In this document: in pieces, positions 43,394 through 51,798 of the stretch
Numbering within the stretch: position 1 is the stretch's first letter
Layout of the letters: each line of letters starts with the position of its first letter
Origin: Ktedonobacteraceae bacterium
GTDB lineage: Bacteria > Chloroflexota > Ktedonobacteria > Ktedonobacterales > Ktedonobacteraceae
NCBI GenBank assembly: GCA_035653615.1
Contig: DASRBN010000032.1
Location: 103,999-167,998, forward strand
DNA: 64,000 nt
Direction of reading: 5' to 3'
Translations under genes and position numbers: made by a program
The notes under the pieces: generated by a model
Told to the model about the DNA's origin: nothing
The model's database searches: none
What the model saw: the letters and a program-made list of their open reading frames with translations, nothing else

Positions 43394-44766
43394 GATCTTC
43401 CCTTGCCCGCCTTCTGCGTCTCCATGCTCATCAATGCGCGCAACTCGGCTTTGGTTCTGGCCCGGCGCTCCTGGTATTCGGCCTTTTTAATTTTACCGGC
43501 TTCATAGGCTGTATCAAGCTCTAAAAGTTCCTGTAAGAGGGCCTGCTGGCGATCCTGTGCCGCTTCCTCTCTCTTTCTGGCCCCCTTAGAAGCTGGTTGA
43601 ACGTAAGATTTTTGCTTGTGCGAGCCTGCTTTACCTGCCGCTGCACGTTTCTGGTGCGCATGTGGCTGGCGGCGCGTCGCGCGATACACGAAAGAAGTTA
43701 CGACGATGATTGCCAGCATAATCAACAGTCCCGCGATGATCCAGAGATAATTCTGGCTTGATGAAGTTGACGCGGGGGCAGTTTTGGGAGCCGGCAGGCC
43801 ATCGAGGGTCGCATGAACCTGGTTACCTGCCGTCAATTCTTTGGTGTCGAGCAATTGAAAGGTGCCTTGCTGGGTAGTTTTCGGGCCTTCAGAATTCAAC
43901 CCGCTAGAAGTGGCATGGATGTCCAGTGGCAGCAGCAGCGAGAAGTACACAGTAGGATAGACCGCCGTGTAGCTGAAATCGTAGGACGTTGAGGTATAGG
44001 GCACCTGGAACGAGAAGGCGAACTGCGACGTGCCCGGCGGAATAGCGGCATCGGTCGCGAAACCGGGGTCAACCTGGATAACCTGGTAACCGGCGAAGCC
44101 ATCGCTCAGTGTTAATTTGCGCGCCCCCGCTGGCAGCGCGAAACGCAGCGCGTTCGGTTTCCCCCCGCTGGCCTGCAGCGATCCCACATAGGTTGTATTT
44201 CCCAGATTCTCAAAAAAGAAACTTTCCGAAATAGTGATAAGGCCATTTTGCGCATTCGCTTGCCCGACCAGGACGCTGGCCTGCACAACGGCAATGTTGC
44301 CGGTGCTGGTTGTGGCATCGTAGACGGTCAGGTTGACCTGCTGAACAGGCTTGCTACTCAGATCAATCAAATCCGTAACATATTGCGCCCCCTGGTAGAG
44401 GGTGTAAACGGCATAATTGATGGCCTTATCCGTTTTCAGGTCGCTAAACGAATACCTGCCCTGCGCGTCCGTGGTCACCTTTGTGAGATCGCTGGAATTG
44501 TTGCCCTGCGCCATCTGCAAAGTAACGCTCTGTCCCGCGACCGGCGCGTTTTTCTTTGTCCCATTCAATAGCTGACCATAGATGCGGCCTGTTGCCGTGC
44601 CGTTTGCGTAGGAGTGCGCTGAGGCAGGGAGAGGAAATGCTATGAAAGCAGATATTATAAAGAACAGAGCGACCAGAGTGATAGAGAGAGCCAGCATTGG
44701 CCGCAATATTTTATCAAACGGCATGATCTGGCCCCTACGCCTTGCTTGCATATCATTCCTCATCAT
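43390..44766 (-). CDS. Membrane protein with carboxypeptidase-regulatory-like domain and CcmI-like tail
   Basis: The 458-residue protein has an N-terminal membrane segment and a signal-like cleavage region (ASAHS). The first half of the ectodomain carries a prealbumin/carboxypeptidase-regulatory-like beta-sandwich (GRIYGQLLNGTKKNAPVAG, TTDAQGRYSFSDLKTD). A single TM at about 335-360 is followed by a basic cytoplasmic tail. The last 60 residues, with ELDTAYEAGKIKKAEYQERR, resemble the motif of CcmI. It sits inside the ccm operon and overlaps ccmA by 4 bp, so a haem maturation role is likely but not identified. Starts ATGATG at 44766 or 44763. Confidence 0.75.
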   Translation of the reverse strand: MMRNDMQARRRGQIMPFDKILRPMLALSITLVALFFIISAFIAFPLPASAHSYANGTATGRIYGQLLNGTKKNAPVAGQSVTLQMAQGNNSSDLTKVTTDAQGRYSFSDLKTDKAINYAVYTLYQGAQYVTDLIDLSSKPVQQVNLTVYDATTSTGNIAVVQASVLVGQANAQNGLITISESFFFENLGNTTYVGSLQASGGKPNALRFALPAGARKLTLSDGFAGYQVIQVDPGFATDAAIPPGTSQFAFSFQVPYTSTSYDFSYTAVYPTVYFSLLLPLDIHATSSGLNSEGPKTTQQGTFQLLDTKELTAGNQVHATLDGLPAPKTAPASTSSSQNYLWIIAGLLIMLAIIVVTSFVYRATRRQPHAHQKRAAAGKAGSHKQKSYVQPASKGARKREEAAQDRQQALLQELLELDTAYEAGKIKKAEYQERRARTKAELRALMSMETQKAGKGRS

Positions 44767-45169
44767 GTTCCTCCGCGACTTTTCCCTCTTTCATACGCCG
44801 CAACTGCGCCTCGATCAATTGATCGAGTTCCTGTTCGTGATTCTGGCGTGACTTCATAGCCAGAATTGCCCGGCGCGTATAGCGCTCTTTCCATGAACGA
44901 TAATCGGCTTTTTCCAGGTTACCGAGCTGGTAATCTAGTTCGACCTCCTGTAAAGCAGCCCTGGCCATCTGCTCGCGCTCTGCCGCATTGACTATGGAGC
45001 CTGAGGCGATGCCATGAGCGCCATTTTGCGACGTGCCATTGCTCAATGCAGTTTCTTCTTCATGCCCCGGCCATGCCCTGACAAAATTCTCGCGATAGAG
45101 TGGATAGAGTACAAAGGCCAGCGCCGCAAGCCCTAATAGTAGCGCGACAAGGAACGGTAACACCTGCAT
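44753..45169 (-). CDS. CcmI-like cytochrome c biogenesis protein
   Basis: The product (138 residues) begins with one membrane helix (VLPFLVALLLGLAALAFVLYPLY), then a cytoplasmic part with AALQEVELDYQLGNLEKADY, the CcmI pattern of Glu-Asp-Tyr near the membrane. CcmI normally has TPR repeats that hold apocytochrome c; they are missing here. The start codon overlaps the ccmH stop (TGATG). The next gene overlaps its end by 14 bp. Confidence 0.75.
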   Translation of the reverse strand: MQVLPFLVALLLGLAALAFVLYPLYRENFVRAWPGHEEETALSNGTSQNGAHGIASGSIVNAAEREQMARAALQEVELDYQLGNLEKADYRSWKERYTRRAILAMKSRQNHEQELDQLIEAQLRRMKEGKVAEEHDEE

Positions 45170-45711
45170 CAACCTGCCTCCTCGATCCTGGTCTGGGCAA
45201 ATAACGGGTCGTCCTCCGCTAACTCCTGCTCCAGTTGCCGGCGATAGTGTTCCAGTTCGGCCTCATCCACGTCTGTGAGATCTGAATCCTCCTCCGCGGC
45301 CCCACCACGCGAACTGGTATGCCAGTCGCGTACTACAAAGAAGAGGAAAAGCGCACCGGCCAGCAGCATAGCTATAGGAACCAGCCATGCCAGCAGATCG
45401 AAGCCACGCTGCGGGGGAGCGAAGAGTATCTTATCGCCGTAACGCGCTTGAAAATACTGGATCACATCCTGTTCCGATTTGCCGGACTGCAATTGCTGGC
45501 GAATGACGACACGCATTTGCTGGGCCAGCAAAGCGGGCGAGTCGGCGACCGATTCACCCTGGCAGACGAGGCATTTCAATTGCGAGCCGACATCCTGCGC
45601 TTCCTGGTCAAGCGTTTTTTGCGGCGGCGTTGTCAGCAGGACGTGCGACCAGGTGGCTCCTAAAATAGCCACGACTGCAAGAATGACGAGGAGCGAGCGT
45701 TTTTGTTTCAT
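45169..45711 (-). CDS. ccmH: Cytochrome c biogenesis protein CcmH (CycL)
   Basis: The 180-residue product has a signal or anchor helix, then the conserved LKCLVCQGESVADS with Cys47 and Cys50, and a second helix near residues 105-125. The Cys-x-x-Cys (family LRCxxCQNQ) reduces the apocytochrome CxxCH disulfide. The acidic C-terminal tail is long. The gene overlaps ccmF at the start by 4 bp. CcmH is present beside a variant CcmE. Confidence 0.92.
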   Translation of the reverse strand: MKQKRSLLVILAVVAILGATWSHVLLTTPPQKTLDQEAQDVGSQLKCLVCQGESVADSPALLAQQMRVVIRQQLQSGKSEQDVIQYFQARYGDKILFAPPQRGFDLLAWLVPIAMLLAGALFLFFVVRDWHTSSRGGAAEEDSDLTDVDEAELEHYRRQLEQELAEDDPLFAQTRIEEAG

Positions 45712-47816
45712 GTGATGGCTCCCTCCTCACTACTGCGCTCCTCAACAGGGTCAGCGTCGATTTCCTCGATCTGGCCGAGACGGGCGACCACAATGGTTCC
45801 CTCTCCACCCGTCTCCACCCCCACCCCTACAGTAGCGGGAATGGCTTCTGATGGCATTGACCGGGCGATGCGCTGCCTGCGTTTTTCGGGCCACCAGCAG
45901 GTGATGCCGCCGAGCAGCATCAGCAGGGCTCCATACCAGACGAGGGGAACCAGCGGATTGACAAAGACATCGAAGGTTGCCTGGGCCGGGCCATTCCAGT
46001 TGTCCAGGAAAACGTACAGGTCGGTCAGGCCGAAGGTGGTGATAGGAATCAGGCTGGAAGGCTCGTTGCTGTAGTTGGCATAGAATTCGCGACCGGGATA
46101 GATATATTCCTGTAGCTGGCCGTTGCTCCATACCTGGACCTGGGCCGTCTCTACCTGTACATTCGGATATTTCTGCGCGATGTTGCCGAAGTAGACGAGC
46201 TTATAGCCGGCGATATCGATTTCCTGTCCGGGTTTCAGCGTAGCGCTTGCCTGCGCCTGAAAGAAATGCGAGCCGATAACGCCCACGGCCAGCATGACCA
46301 ATCCCAGGTGAACAATATAGCCGCCGTAACGCTGGCGATAGCGGTGAATGAGCATGTAGATCGCCAGCGGGTACGGTTCGCCGTGACTGTGCCGGACGCG
46401 CACGCCGCGCCAGATTTCGTAGAGAATGGCCCCGGCAGTAAACGCGCAGACGGCGAACGCAACGTTAGGCCAGATATCACGAATGCCCGCAAGCGGCAGA
46501 ATAGAGGCGCAGGCGGCAGCGGCAAGCGCGGGTATGCCAAGGTTGCGCCACAGGGTGCGCGTCGATGTACGCCGCCACGCGAGCAGCGGACCGATACCCA
46601 TGGCAAGTACCAGCGCTATGAAGAGCGGCCCATCAACCGAGTTATAGAAAGGCGGCCCTACCGTCTGCGTCTGCTTGCTCAAAGCCTGTGAGATCAGTGG
46701 AAAAAGCGTGCCCCACAGGGTAGCGAAGGTGATGCCGACCAGCAGCAGGTTGTTGAGCAGGAAGCTGCCTTCGCGCGAAACTACGGATTCGAATTCGTGC
46801 TCGGGCCGCAGCCTGGGCATGCGATAGATAAAGAGGCCGGTGCTGAAGAGGATGACAATGCACAGGAAACCAAGGAAATAGCCACCAATGGCGGAATAGG
46901 CAAACGAGTGAACCGAGCTGATGAGGCCGCTGCGCACCTCGAAGGTGCCGAAGATCGAGAGCGCGAACGAGGCAATGACGAGGCCAAGGTTCCATACTTT
47001 GAGCATCCCGCGCCGCTCCTGAACCATTGCGGAGTGCAGGAACGCGGTTGATGTTAGCCAGGGGAAAAGGGCGGCATTCTCGACCGGGTCCCAGCCCCAG
47101 TATCCACCCCAGCCGAGTACATGATAGGCCCACCACGCGCCAAGCACCAGGCCCGCCGTCTGAATCGACCACGCCGCCAGCGTCCAGCGCCGGATCGAGC
47201 GCAGCCAGTCACTGTCCAGTTTGCCGGTTATCATGGCGGCGACGGCGAAAGCAAAAGGCAGCGAGAAGCTCATGTAGCCCATCAGCAGTATGGGTGGGTG
47301 GATCAACATGCCGGGGTCCATCAGCAGCGGGTTCAGCCCAACGCCATCCGGCAACGGGACGGGCAGGCGCACAAACGGGCTGGAGATGGTCGTCAACATG
47401 ATTAAAAAGAACGTCTCGATACCCATCAGGGTAGCCATAACATAGGGAACCAGCATGGCAGGGGCTCGCCGCGATGTGAAGACGAATATGGCCGAAAAGA
47501 CCGAGAGCATCATCGCCCAGTAGAGTAGCGAGCCTTCCTGCCCGCCATAGAAAGCCGCGGTCGTATAGTACCAGGGCATCGACAGGCTCGAATGCTGGGC
47601 GACATAGGTCAGGCCAAAATCATGCGTGAGAAACGAGGCAATGAGGGATGCCGAGGCCAGCACCAGGAAGAAAGCAACGACCAGGACGCAGCGCCGCGCG
47701 CTCGCGACCAGTTGCGGTATGTTACGCGTCGCCCCAAGTACGGCTACCACAATCGTCAGGATGGCGAACCCCAACGCTAATATGAGTGAGATGCTGCCTA
47801 AGTCTGAGAAATGCAC
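45708..47816 (-). CDS. ccmF: Cytochrome c haem lyase subunit CcmF
   Basis: The 702-residue protein has about 15 membrane helices. The haem-handling tryptophan-rich motif GWGGYWGWDPVENAAL lies near residue 235, with the P-His segments before and after. CcmF accepts haem from holo-CcmE and ligates it to apocytochrome c with CcmH. Length matches the family (630-710). It is 16 bp downstream of ccmE and overlaps ccmH by 4 bp. Confidence 0.95.
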   Translation of the reverse strand: MHFSDLGSISLILALGFAILTIVVAVLGATRNIPQLVASARRCVLVVAFFLVLASASLIASFLTHDFGLTYVAQHSSLSMPWYYTTAAFYGGQEGSLLYWAMMLSVFSAIFVFTSRRAPAMLVPYVMATLMGIETFFLIMLTTISSPFVRLPVPLPDGVGLNPLLMDPGMLIHPPILLMGYMSFSLPFAFAVAAMITGKLDSDWLRSIRRWTLAAWSIQTAGLVLGAWWAYHVLGWGGYWGWDPVENAALFPWLTSTAFLHSAMVQERRGMLKVWNLGLVIASFALSIFGTFEVRSGLISSVHSFAYSAIGGYFLGFLCIVILFSTGLFIYRMPRLRPEHEFESVVSREGSFLLNNLLLVGITFATLWGTLFPLISQALSKQTQTVGPPFYNSVDGPLFIALVLAMGIGPLLAWRRTSTRTLWRNLGIPALAAAACASILPLAGIRDIWPNVAFAVCAFTAGAILYEIWRGVRVRHSHGEPYPLAIYMLIHRYRQRYGGYIVHLGLVMLAVGVIGSHFFQAQASATLKPGQEIDIAGYKLVYFGNIAQKYPNVQVETAQVQVWSNGQLQEYIYPGREFYANYSNEPSSLIPITTFGLTDLYVFLDNWNGPAQATFDVFVNPLVPLVWYGALLMLLGGITCWWPEKRRQRIARSMPSEAIPATVGVGVETGGEGTIVVARLGQIEEIDADPVEERSSEEGAIT

Positions 47817-47832
47817 GATGATTCCTTATTCT

Positions 47833-48297
47833 TTATGGAGTCGGCGTGGCGGCTGTGAACTTCGAGGGGCATTTAGCGAGCAGCGTTTGTGCTTGAAATG
47901 GCCCTTGACCCGTGTAGTGTCCCTCTACTACGACCTGGATGCCGGGCGCAAAGATATCCGGCACGATACCGCTATAAACGACCGGAAGCGATTGCCCATT
48001 GGTATCGGAGATCACAAAGCGGATTTGCGTGCCGTTATGCACGACCGTTCCTTTCTGCACCGTTCCGGCAACGCGTACCGACTGCGTGGTACAGATGGTG
48101 CAGTGGTGCAGCTCCGAGACGGTCATATAATACATGGCATTGGCCTGCGTATTGGCATAAATAAGATAGACCACCGCACCTAGAATGACAAGCCCGCCAA
48201 TCACAAAGCTGATTGGCCAGCGTCGCCTGCGCTTGCGCGATGGCGATGGTCTCTCCTCTTCAATTGGTTCATCCAGTGTAGTCACATCCGGTTGCAC
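47833..48297 (-). CDS. ccmE: Haem chaperone CcmE, cysteine-type variant
   Basis: The 154-residue product has a basic N-terminus, a membrane anchor (about 28-48) and an OB-fold periplasmic domain. Normal CcmE binds haem covalently to His in HDENY; here the matching segment is LLAKCPSKF with Cys143, the CxxxY-like variant known from archaea and some bacteria, with Phe147 in place of Tyr. There is an extra HHCTIC motif (Cys66, Cys69) after the anchor. It sits between CopD-like and ccmF with short gaps of 14 and 16 bp. Confidence 0.88.
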   Translation of the reverse strand: MQPDVTTLDEPIEEERPSPSRKRRRRWPISFVIGGLVILGAVVYLIYANTQANAMYYMTVSELHHCTICTTQSVRVAGTVQKGTVVHNGTQIRFVISDTNGQSLPVVYSGIVPDIFAPGIQVVVEGHYTGQGPFQAQTLLAKCPSKFTAATPTP

Positions 48298-48311
48298 AAT
48301 ACAACCTCCGG

Positions 48312-48770
48312 TTAATTCGGCGCGATACTGGCCTCGAAGAGACCGGTAAGCAGCGCGCTCAGCAAAAATACCAGTATTCCAAGCGCCAGCACAAGCTGTG
48401 GCGCGGCCTTCGAGAAACGCGTCGTGCGTTTGGCCAGCCGGCGTATATTACTCTGTCCAATATAGATTGCCAGCATAAACATTGCCAGCGCGATAACTAT
48501 TTTCACTCCCAACACGACCAGGTAGGGCCAGCCCAGGTTGGTCGTTGTCAGGCGGTCGAATGCCAGGTAGACTCCGGTTAGCAGCAGCACCCCTACACAG
48601 ATATTGACCAGGCGGCGGAAATGGGCTGCGATCTGCGCTGCTACTCCCGGAGCCGGACCGGCGCCGCGCAAGGCTGGCACGATGGCGACAAGATACAGGA
48701 TGTTTCCACCTACCCATGCCGTGGCGGCCAGAATATGCAGCGTCCGCACAATGACTCGAATTTCTAACAT
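48312..48770 (-). CDS. CopD-like four-helix membrane protein
   Basis: The 152-residue protein has four predicted helices, starting VRTLHILAATAWVGGNILYLVAIVPAL, the pattern of CopD/YcnJ-type copper resistance and haem-related membrane proteins. His12 in the first helix, LHILAATAW, is conserved in the family. It may carry copper or haem across the membrane. The gene ends 14 bp before ccmE. Confidence 0.75.
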   Translation of the reverse strand: MLEIRVIVRTLHILAATAWVGGNILYLVAIVPALRGAGPAPGVAAQIAAHFRRLVNICVGVLLLTGVYLAFDRLTTTNLGWPYLVVLGVKIVIALAMFMLAIYIGQSNIRRLAKRTTRFSKAAPQLVLALGILVFLLSALLTGLFEASIAPN

Positions 48771-48887
48771 GCACCTGCAAGCCCACCTGTTTCCCTACTA
48801 GCGCATTTACACTTGTTATGTTCGGGTTTGGCCGCTCTACTGTCCCGGCAGGAAAGCAGCAGAATCCAGGTCCTTTCCTGAACCCGT

Positions 48888-49520
48888 TCAGGATTGTAAC
48901 ATTAATTGCAGGTTTTGCTGCCAGGTTTGCGGGGAGAGTTCGCCGCTTACACGGCTCACAACAATCCCCTGGCGGTTGATGAAAAGCGTCTCCGGCGTAC
49001 CCGTTACACCATAGTTGATGGCTGTCGAGCCGCTTGAGTCCATGACATTCGGGTACGTAATGCCATACTTCTGCAAAAAGCCAAGGCCACCGCTCGTTGT
49101 ATCCTGGAAATCGACGCCGATCAGGCCAATCCCCTGCTTTTGCAACCGCGTCCACTCTTGCTGTAAGAGCGGCGCTTCATCGATGCATGGGCCGCATGTC
49201 GAGTTCCAGAAATTGACGATGAACGGCTTCCCTTTGTAGCTGGCCGTAGAAATACTTGCCGCTGTTGAACGGCTGCCAAGCAAGGCCAGCGTAAAATTCG
49301 GGGCGGCATGACCAATTAACGGGTCCTGACCACTCGTATTCGAAGCAGGCGTGAGCAGCTGCGTCCAGAGAAAGACCAGCAGTCCCACATTGACCACGCT
49401 CACAATCGCAAAGATGGTAATGCTGCGCTTGCGCGAACCTTTGCGCTTTGGCTTCTCCACACGCTTTTCTGATTCTATCGCCGTTTCTCCAGGCAGACCG
49501 GTTCTATCTTTGACTTCCAT
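48888..49520 (-). CDS. CcmG/ResA-like thioredoxin-fold protein
   Basis: The product (210 residues) has an N-terminal basic region, an anchor helix (about 33-57), then a periplasmic thioredoxin-like domain with FIVNFWNSTCGPCIDEAPLL, active-site Cys109 and Cys112, and GVTGTPETLFI. The active site is preceded by Ser-Thr rather than the usual Trp. Such proteins keep the CxxCH of apocytochrome c reduced. The start is the ATG at 49520; a frame to 49673 crosses a palindrome. It opens the ccm operon, 89 bp downstream of a copy of the tandem repeat motif. Confidence 0.85.
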   Translation of the reverse strand: MEVKDRTGLPGETAIESEKRVEKPKRKGSRKRSITIFAIVSVVNVGLLVFLWTQLLTPASNTSGQDPLIGHAAPNFTLALLGSRSTAASISTASYKGKPFIVNFWNSTCGPCIDEAPLLQQEWTRLQKQGIGLIGVDFQDTTSGGLGFLQKYGITYPNVMDSSGSTAINYGVTGTPETLFINRQGIVVSRVSGELSPQTWQQNLQLMLQS

Positions 49521-49608
49521 ATTTTCTACGTGTTCCCGCAAATAAGTAGAGATGATATCAGAGTGATTATTGTGCCTGTGCCTGATAACCGGCTTGCAGC
49601 TTGCGAAG

Positions 49609-49631
49609 GAGACCTTACAAGAGCCTGAATG
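49609..49631 (-). promoter_or_regulatory. Respiratory tandem-repeat motif, copy 1 (upstream of ccm operon)
   Basis: On the minus strand AGGCTCT TGTA AGGTCTC is the diverged copy of an element also found at 51684 and 58591. The shared core is TTGTAAGG with AGG repeated at 11-bp spacing. It lies 89 bp upstream of the ccmG-like start. OmpR/PhoB-type regulators bind such tandem repeats. Confidence 0.55.
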
Positions 49632-49704
49632 TTCAAGAGACAAGACGGGCAGCACCGCGATTGTGCGTCGCACAATCGCGGTGCTGCCCGTCTTGTCTCT
49701 TGAA
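49632..49704. terminator. Perfect 35-bp-arm palindrome with 3-nt loop
   Basis: The left arm 49632-49666 pairs exactly with 49670-49704 around GTC. It lies between the stop of the 76-residue ORF (49715) and the ccm operon, so it can end transcripts from the small-ORF/DJ-1 set. No U-tract is needed for such a long stem, but there is none either. Confidence 0.65.
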
Positions 49705-49714
49705 TGGAACGGTT

Positions 49715-49945
49715 TTAGTGTTTCTCGGTTTTGACCTCGATATCATGAACATAGCGCGGGTCGTGAACCCTCTCGCGCTCGGTCACCTCGTTAGATGGCC
49801 GGGCGTGCGCGCTTTGTTCATTTGCTCCGTTCTCAAAAATGTTCTGGGAGGGCCGGTGCCTGTTCCTGAACTGGATACCCCTGGTCTTTTCTTTCCTCAC
49901 ACCAGCCGGTTTATGTTCGAGCCGGTGATTTTTTCCCTGATTCAT
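49715..49945 (-). CDS. Hypothetical charged small protein (76 residues)
   Basis: The product is very hydrophilic and rich in N, R, E and H (KPAGVRKEKTRGIQFRNRHR, then DPRYVHDIEVKTEKH). ATG at 49945 is preceded by AGGAAGG. No domain is recognised; it looks disordered. It follows a 61-residue basic ORF by 13 bp, and the DJ-1 gene is upstream on the same strand, so the three may be co-transcribed. Such small hydrophilic proteins are often stress-related; this is inference. Confidence 0.6.
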   Translation of the reverse strand: MNQGKNHRLEHKPAGVRKEKTRGIQFRNRHRPSQNIFENGANEQSAHARPSNEVTERERVHDPRYVHDIEVKTEKH

Positions 49946-49958
49946 AACTGACCTTCCT

Positions 49959-50144
49959 CTAGTGTTCTGTTTCCTTGGGAGTTGTCTGCACATCATCAGG
50001 GAGAAATTCGTTTTTCTCCCCAACCTGTGCATAAACCGTACTCTTTCTCTTCCTCCCTTTCTCCGGCCTGGTCTTTACCTTGTTGACCGTTCCTTCTTTC
50101 TCCTGCGCCTGCTGGACTTCCCTTTGTGTCTTGCCTCCGGCCAT
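49959..50144 (-). CDS. Hypothetical basic small protein (61 residues)
   Basis: The product starts MAGGKTQREVQQAQEKEG and is Lys/Glu/Thr-rich without hydrophobic core, which indicates a disordered or nucleic-acid-associated protein. The ribosome site GGGAGG lies 6 bp before the ATG at 50144. It is 13 bp before the 76-residue ORF and 28 bp after the DJ-1-like stop. The family is not known. Confidence 0.6.
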   Translation of the reverse strand: MAGGKTQREVQQAQEKEGTVNKVKTRPEKGRKRKSTVYAQVGEKNEFLPDDVQTTPKETEH

Positions 50145-50172
50145 AGTTCTTTCCTCCCTTACCTGGCGCCTT

Positions 50173-50739
50173 CTAGCGCTGTGGAACCCTGGCTTCAGAG
50201 AACAGCTGGATCATCGCCGGGTTGAACGCGGGCAGGTCCTTAGGACTGCGGCTGGTCACCAGGTTGCCGTCGCGCACCATCTCCTGGTCCACCCAGTTGC
50301 CACCGGCATTGCGGATATCGTCCTGAATGGTATAGTAGCTGGTCAACGTCCTGCCTCTTACTACGCCCGATGAGACGAGCAGCCAGGGCGCGTGACAAAT
50401 GACGGCCATCGGTTTGCCCGCCTTCTGGAATTCCTGCACAAACTGGCGGGCCTTCGGCTCCATTCTCAGTTTATCGGCGTTTAGAGCGCCCCCTGGAAGC
50501 ATGAGCGCGTCAAAGTCGTTGGGATTCGCCTGGTCCAACGTCATATCTACATTGAAAGAATCGGCCTTTACATCGTGGTTCATGCCGGTGACCTGCCCGC
50601 TATGCGTGGATATGATCTTCGTGGTCGCTCCCGCCTGCTCAAGCGCTTTCTTCGGCTCGGTCAACTCAACCTGCTCGAAATCATCGGCCACCATTATTGC
50701 AACACGTAAACCGTTCAGTTGTTTTCCTTGCATCATCAT
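50173..50739 (-). CDS. DJ-1/PfpI-family protein
   Basis: The 188-residue product has the DJ-1 fold: VAIMVADDFEQVELTEPKKAL, LMLPGGALNAD, and the nucleophile elbow AVICHAPWLL with Cys115 and neighbouring His. The acidic residue in the first loop (Glu of FEQVEL) completes the usual triad. It is most similar to PfpI/YhbO-type proteins, which act as stress-linked hydrolases or deglycases. Two small ORFs follow it. Confidence 0.88.
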   Translation of the reverse strand: MMMQGKQLNGLRVAIMVADDFEQVELTEPKKALEQAGATTKIISTHSGQVTGMNHDVKADSFNVDMTLDQANPNDFDALMLPGGALNADKLRMEPKARQFVQEFQKAGKPMAVICHAPWLLVSSGVVRGRTLTSYYTIQDDIRNAGGNWVDQEMVRDGNLVTSRSPKDLPAFNPAMIQLFSEARVPQR

Positions 50740-50922
50740 TCTCCTTTCAACTCCATTACAACATGCATCGATGCCGCCTGATCAGGCGACATCTTCCCCG
50801 TGAAATGCCGCGGAAATGCAAAATCTCATTGCCTATTGATGGAAAGGATGAGATTTCTAATCGATTCGACTGAGACATGTATTACACGTATCAGCCAGTG
50901 ATTTTGAGACAGGAGAGCGGTT

Positions 50923-51576
50923 TTAACTAATATGCAGGGGGGGAGCCTGCCCGCGCCATGCCTCTCGCACTTCAAGCGCGATTGGCTTCTGTTCGGGCTT
51001 TGAGCCAAGCGTCCATAAAAGCAGAGCAACGAGGACAACAAGCAATCCCAGGGCGGCAATAGCGATTTGAACCATGAGTCCGATGATGAGCAGGAGCAAT
51101 CCCGTGGCCGTCACAAGCGGCCAGATGCTGGGAGCCGGGGTTGCTGAACGGGCCGCCAGTAATACTCCCTGTTCTCTCGCAACGGTTCCGGCTTTATTTG
51201 CCGCCAGTATGCGCTCAATAGTGGTGTGCAGCGTGCGAGCATCAAAGGGCTTGGTGAGACAGGTTAGCTGCGCCTGTGATCTATCTTGCGGAATGGTTTC
51301 CGGTAGCAGGCAATCCCAGGCCAGCACGATTGCTGGAGTATCACATAAAGCGGGAGTTTCGCGAATGACGGTGAGCAAAGAATGATCACTGCCTGCTTCG
51401 CCATCTATGTCGAGTACCACCAGGCCTGGTGACAATGTTTCGAGCATGGGAAGCGCTTCAGGAGAACTGATGCCTATTACGTGCATGCCGCGCTGCTGCA
51501 GGCCCAGTGTGATTAAACGTCGCAACGAGGCATCGGCTTCAATGAGGAGGATAGTTTCCCCGGTCAGGTGCTGCAT
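50923..51576 (-). CDS. Membrane-tethered receiver-domain protein
   Basis: The 217-residue protein has an N-terminal receiver domain (about 6-125), with Asp56 in LVVLDIDG and Lys in TKPFD kept, though the first acidic pair reads EAD rather than DD. It is followed by two hydrophobic helices (about 148-190) and a short tail. A receiver fused to a membrane anchor is unusual. It lies downstream of the sensor kinase/OmpR gene and next to motif copy 2. It could be a phosphate sink or a target that localises signalling. Confidence 0.75.
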   Translation of the reverse strand: MQHLTGETILLIEADASLRRLITLGLQQRGMHVIGISSPEALPMLETLSPGLVVLDIDGEAGSDHSLLTVIRETPALCDTPAIVLAWDCLLPETIPQDRSQAQLTCLTKPFDARTLHTTIERILAANKAGTVAREQGVLLAARSATPAPSIWPLVTATGLLLLIIGLMVQIAIAALGLLVVLVALLLWTLGSKPEQKPIALEVREAWRGQAPPLHIS

Positions 51577-51683
51577 GTGTTTCTCCGTGGATGAAAATGG
51601 CGAATCAATCCTCGCAAACCTCTAACTACGCTTTGCCGGAAGCATACCTGTTATACATTACGGTTCCTTTGATAAAATCGTCG

Positions 51684-51706
51684 CAGGCCTTACAATGACC
51701 TGAATG
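51684..51706 (-). promoter_or_regulatory. Respiratory tandem-repeat motif, copy 2
   Basis: CCTTACAATGACCTGAATG (51688-51706) is identical to 19 bp at 58595-58613. On the minus strand it reads AGGTCAT TGTA AGGCCTG. It lies between the OmpR-fusion gene and the membrane-tethered receiver gene, 108 bp upstream of the latter. Confidence 0.65.
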
Positions 51707-51798
51707 GAGGATAATCACTAGAAAACAGGGTCTGTGAATGCTTGCTGAGCGGGAGAATAGAGCAGCTTGCAAACTTGCTGAGAACTACATTTAGCAGC

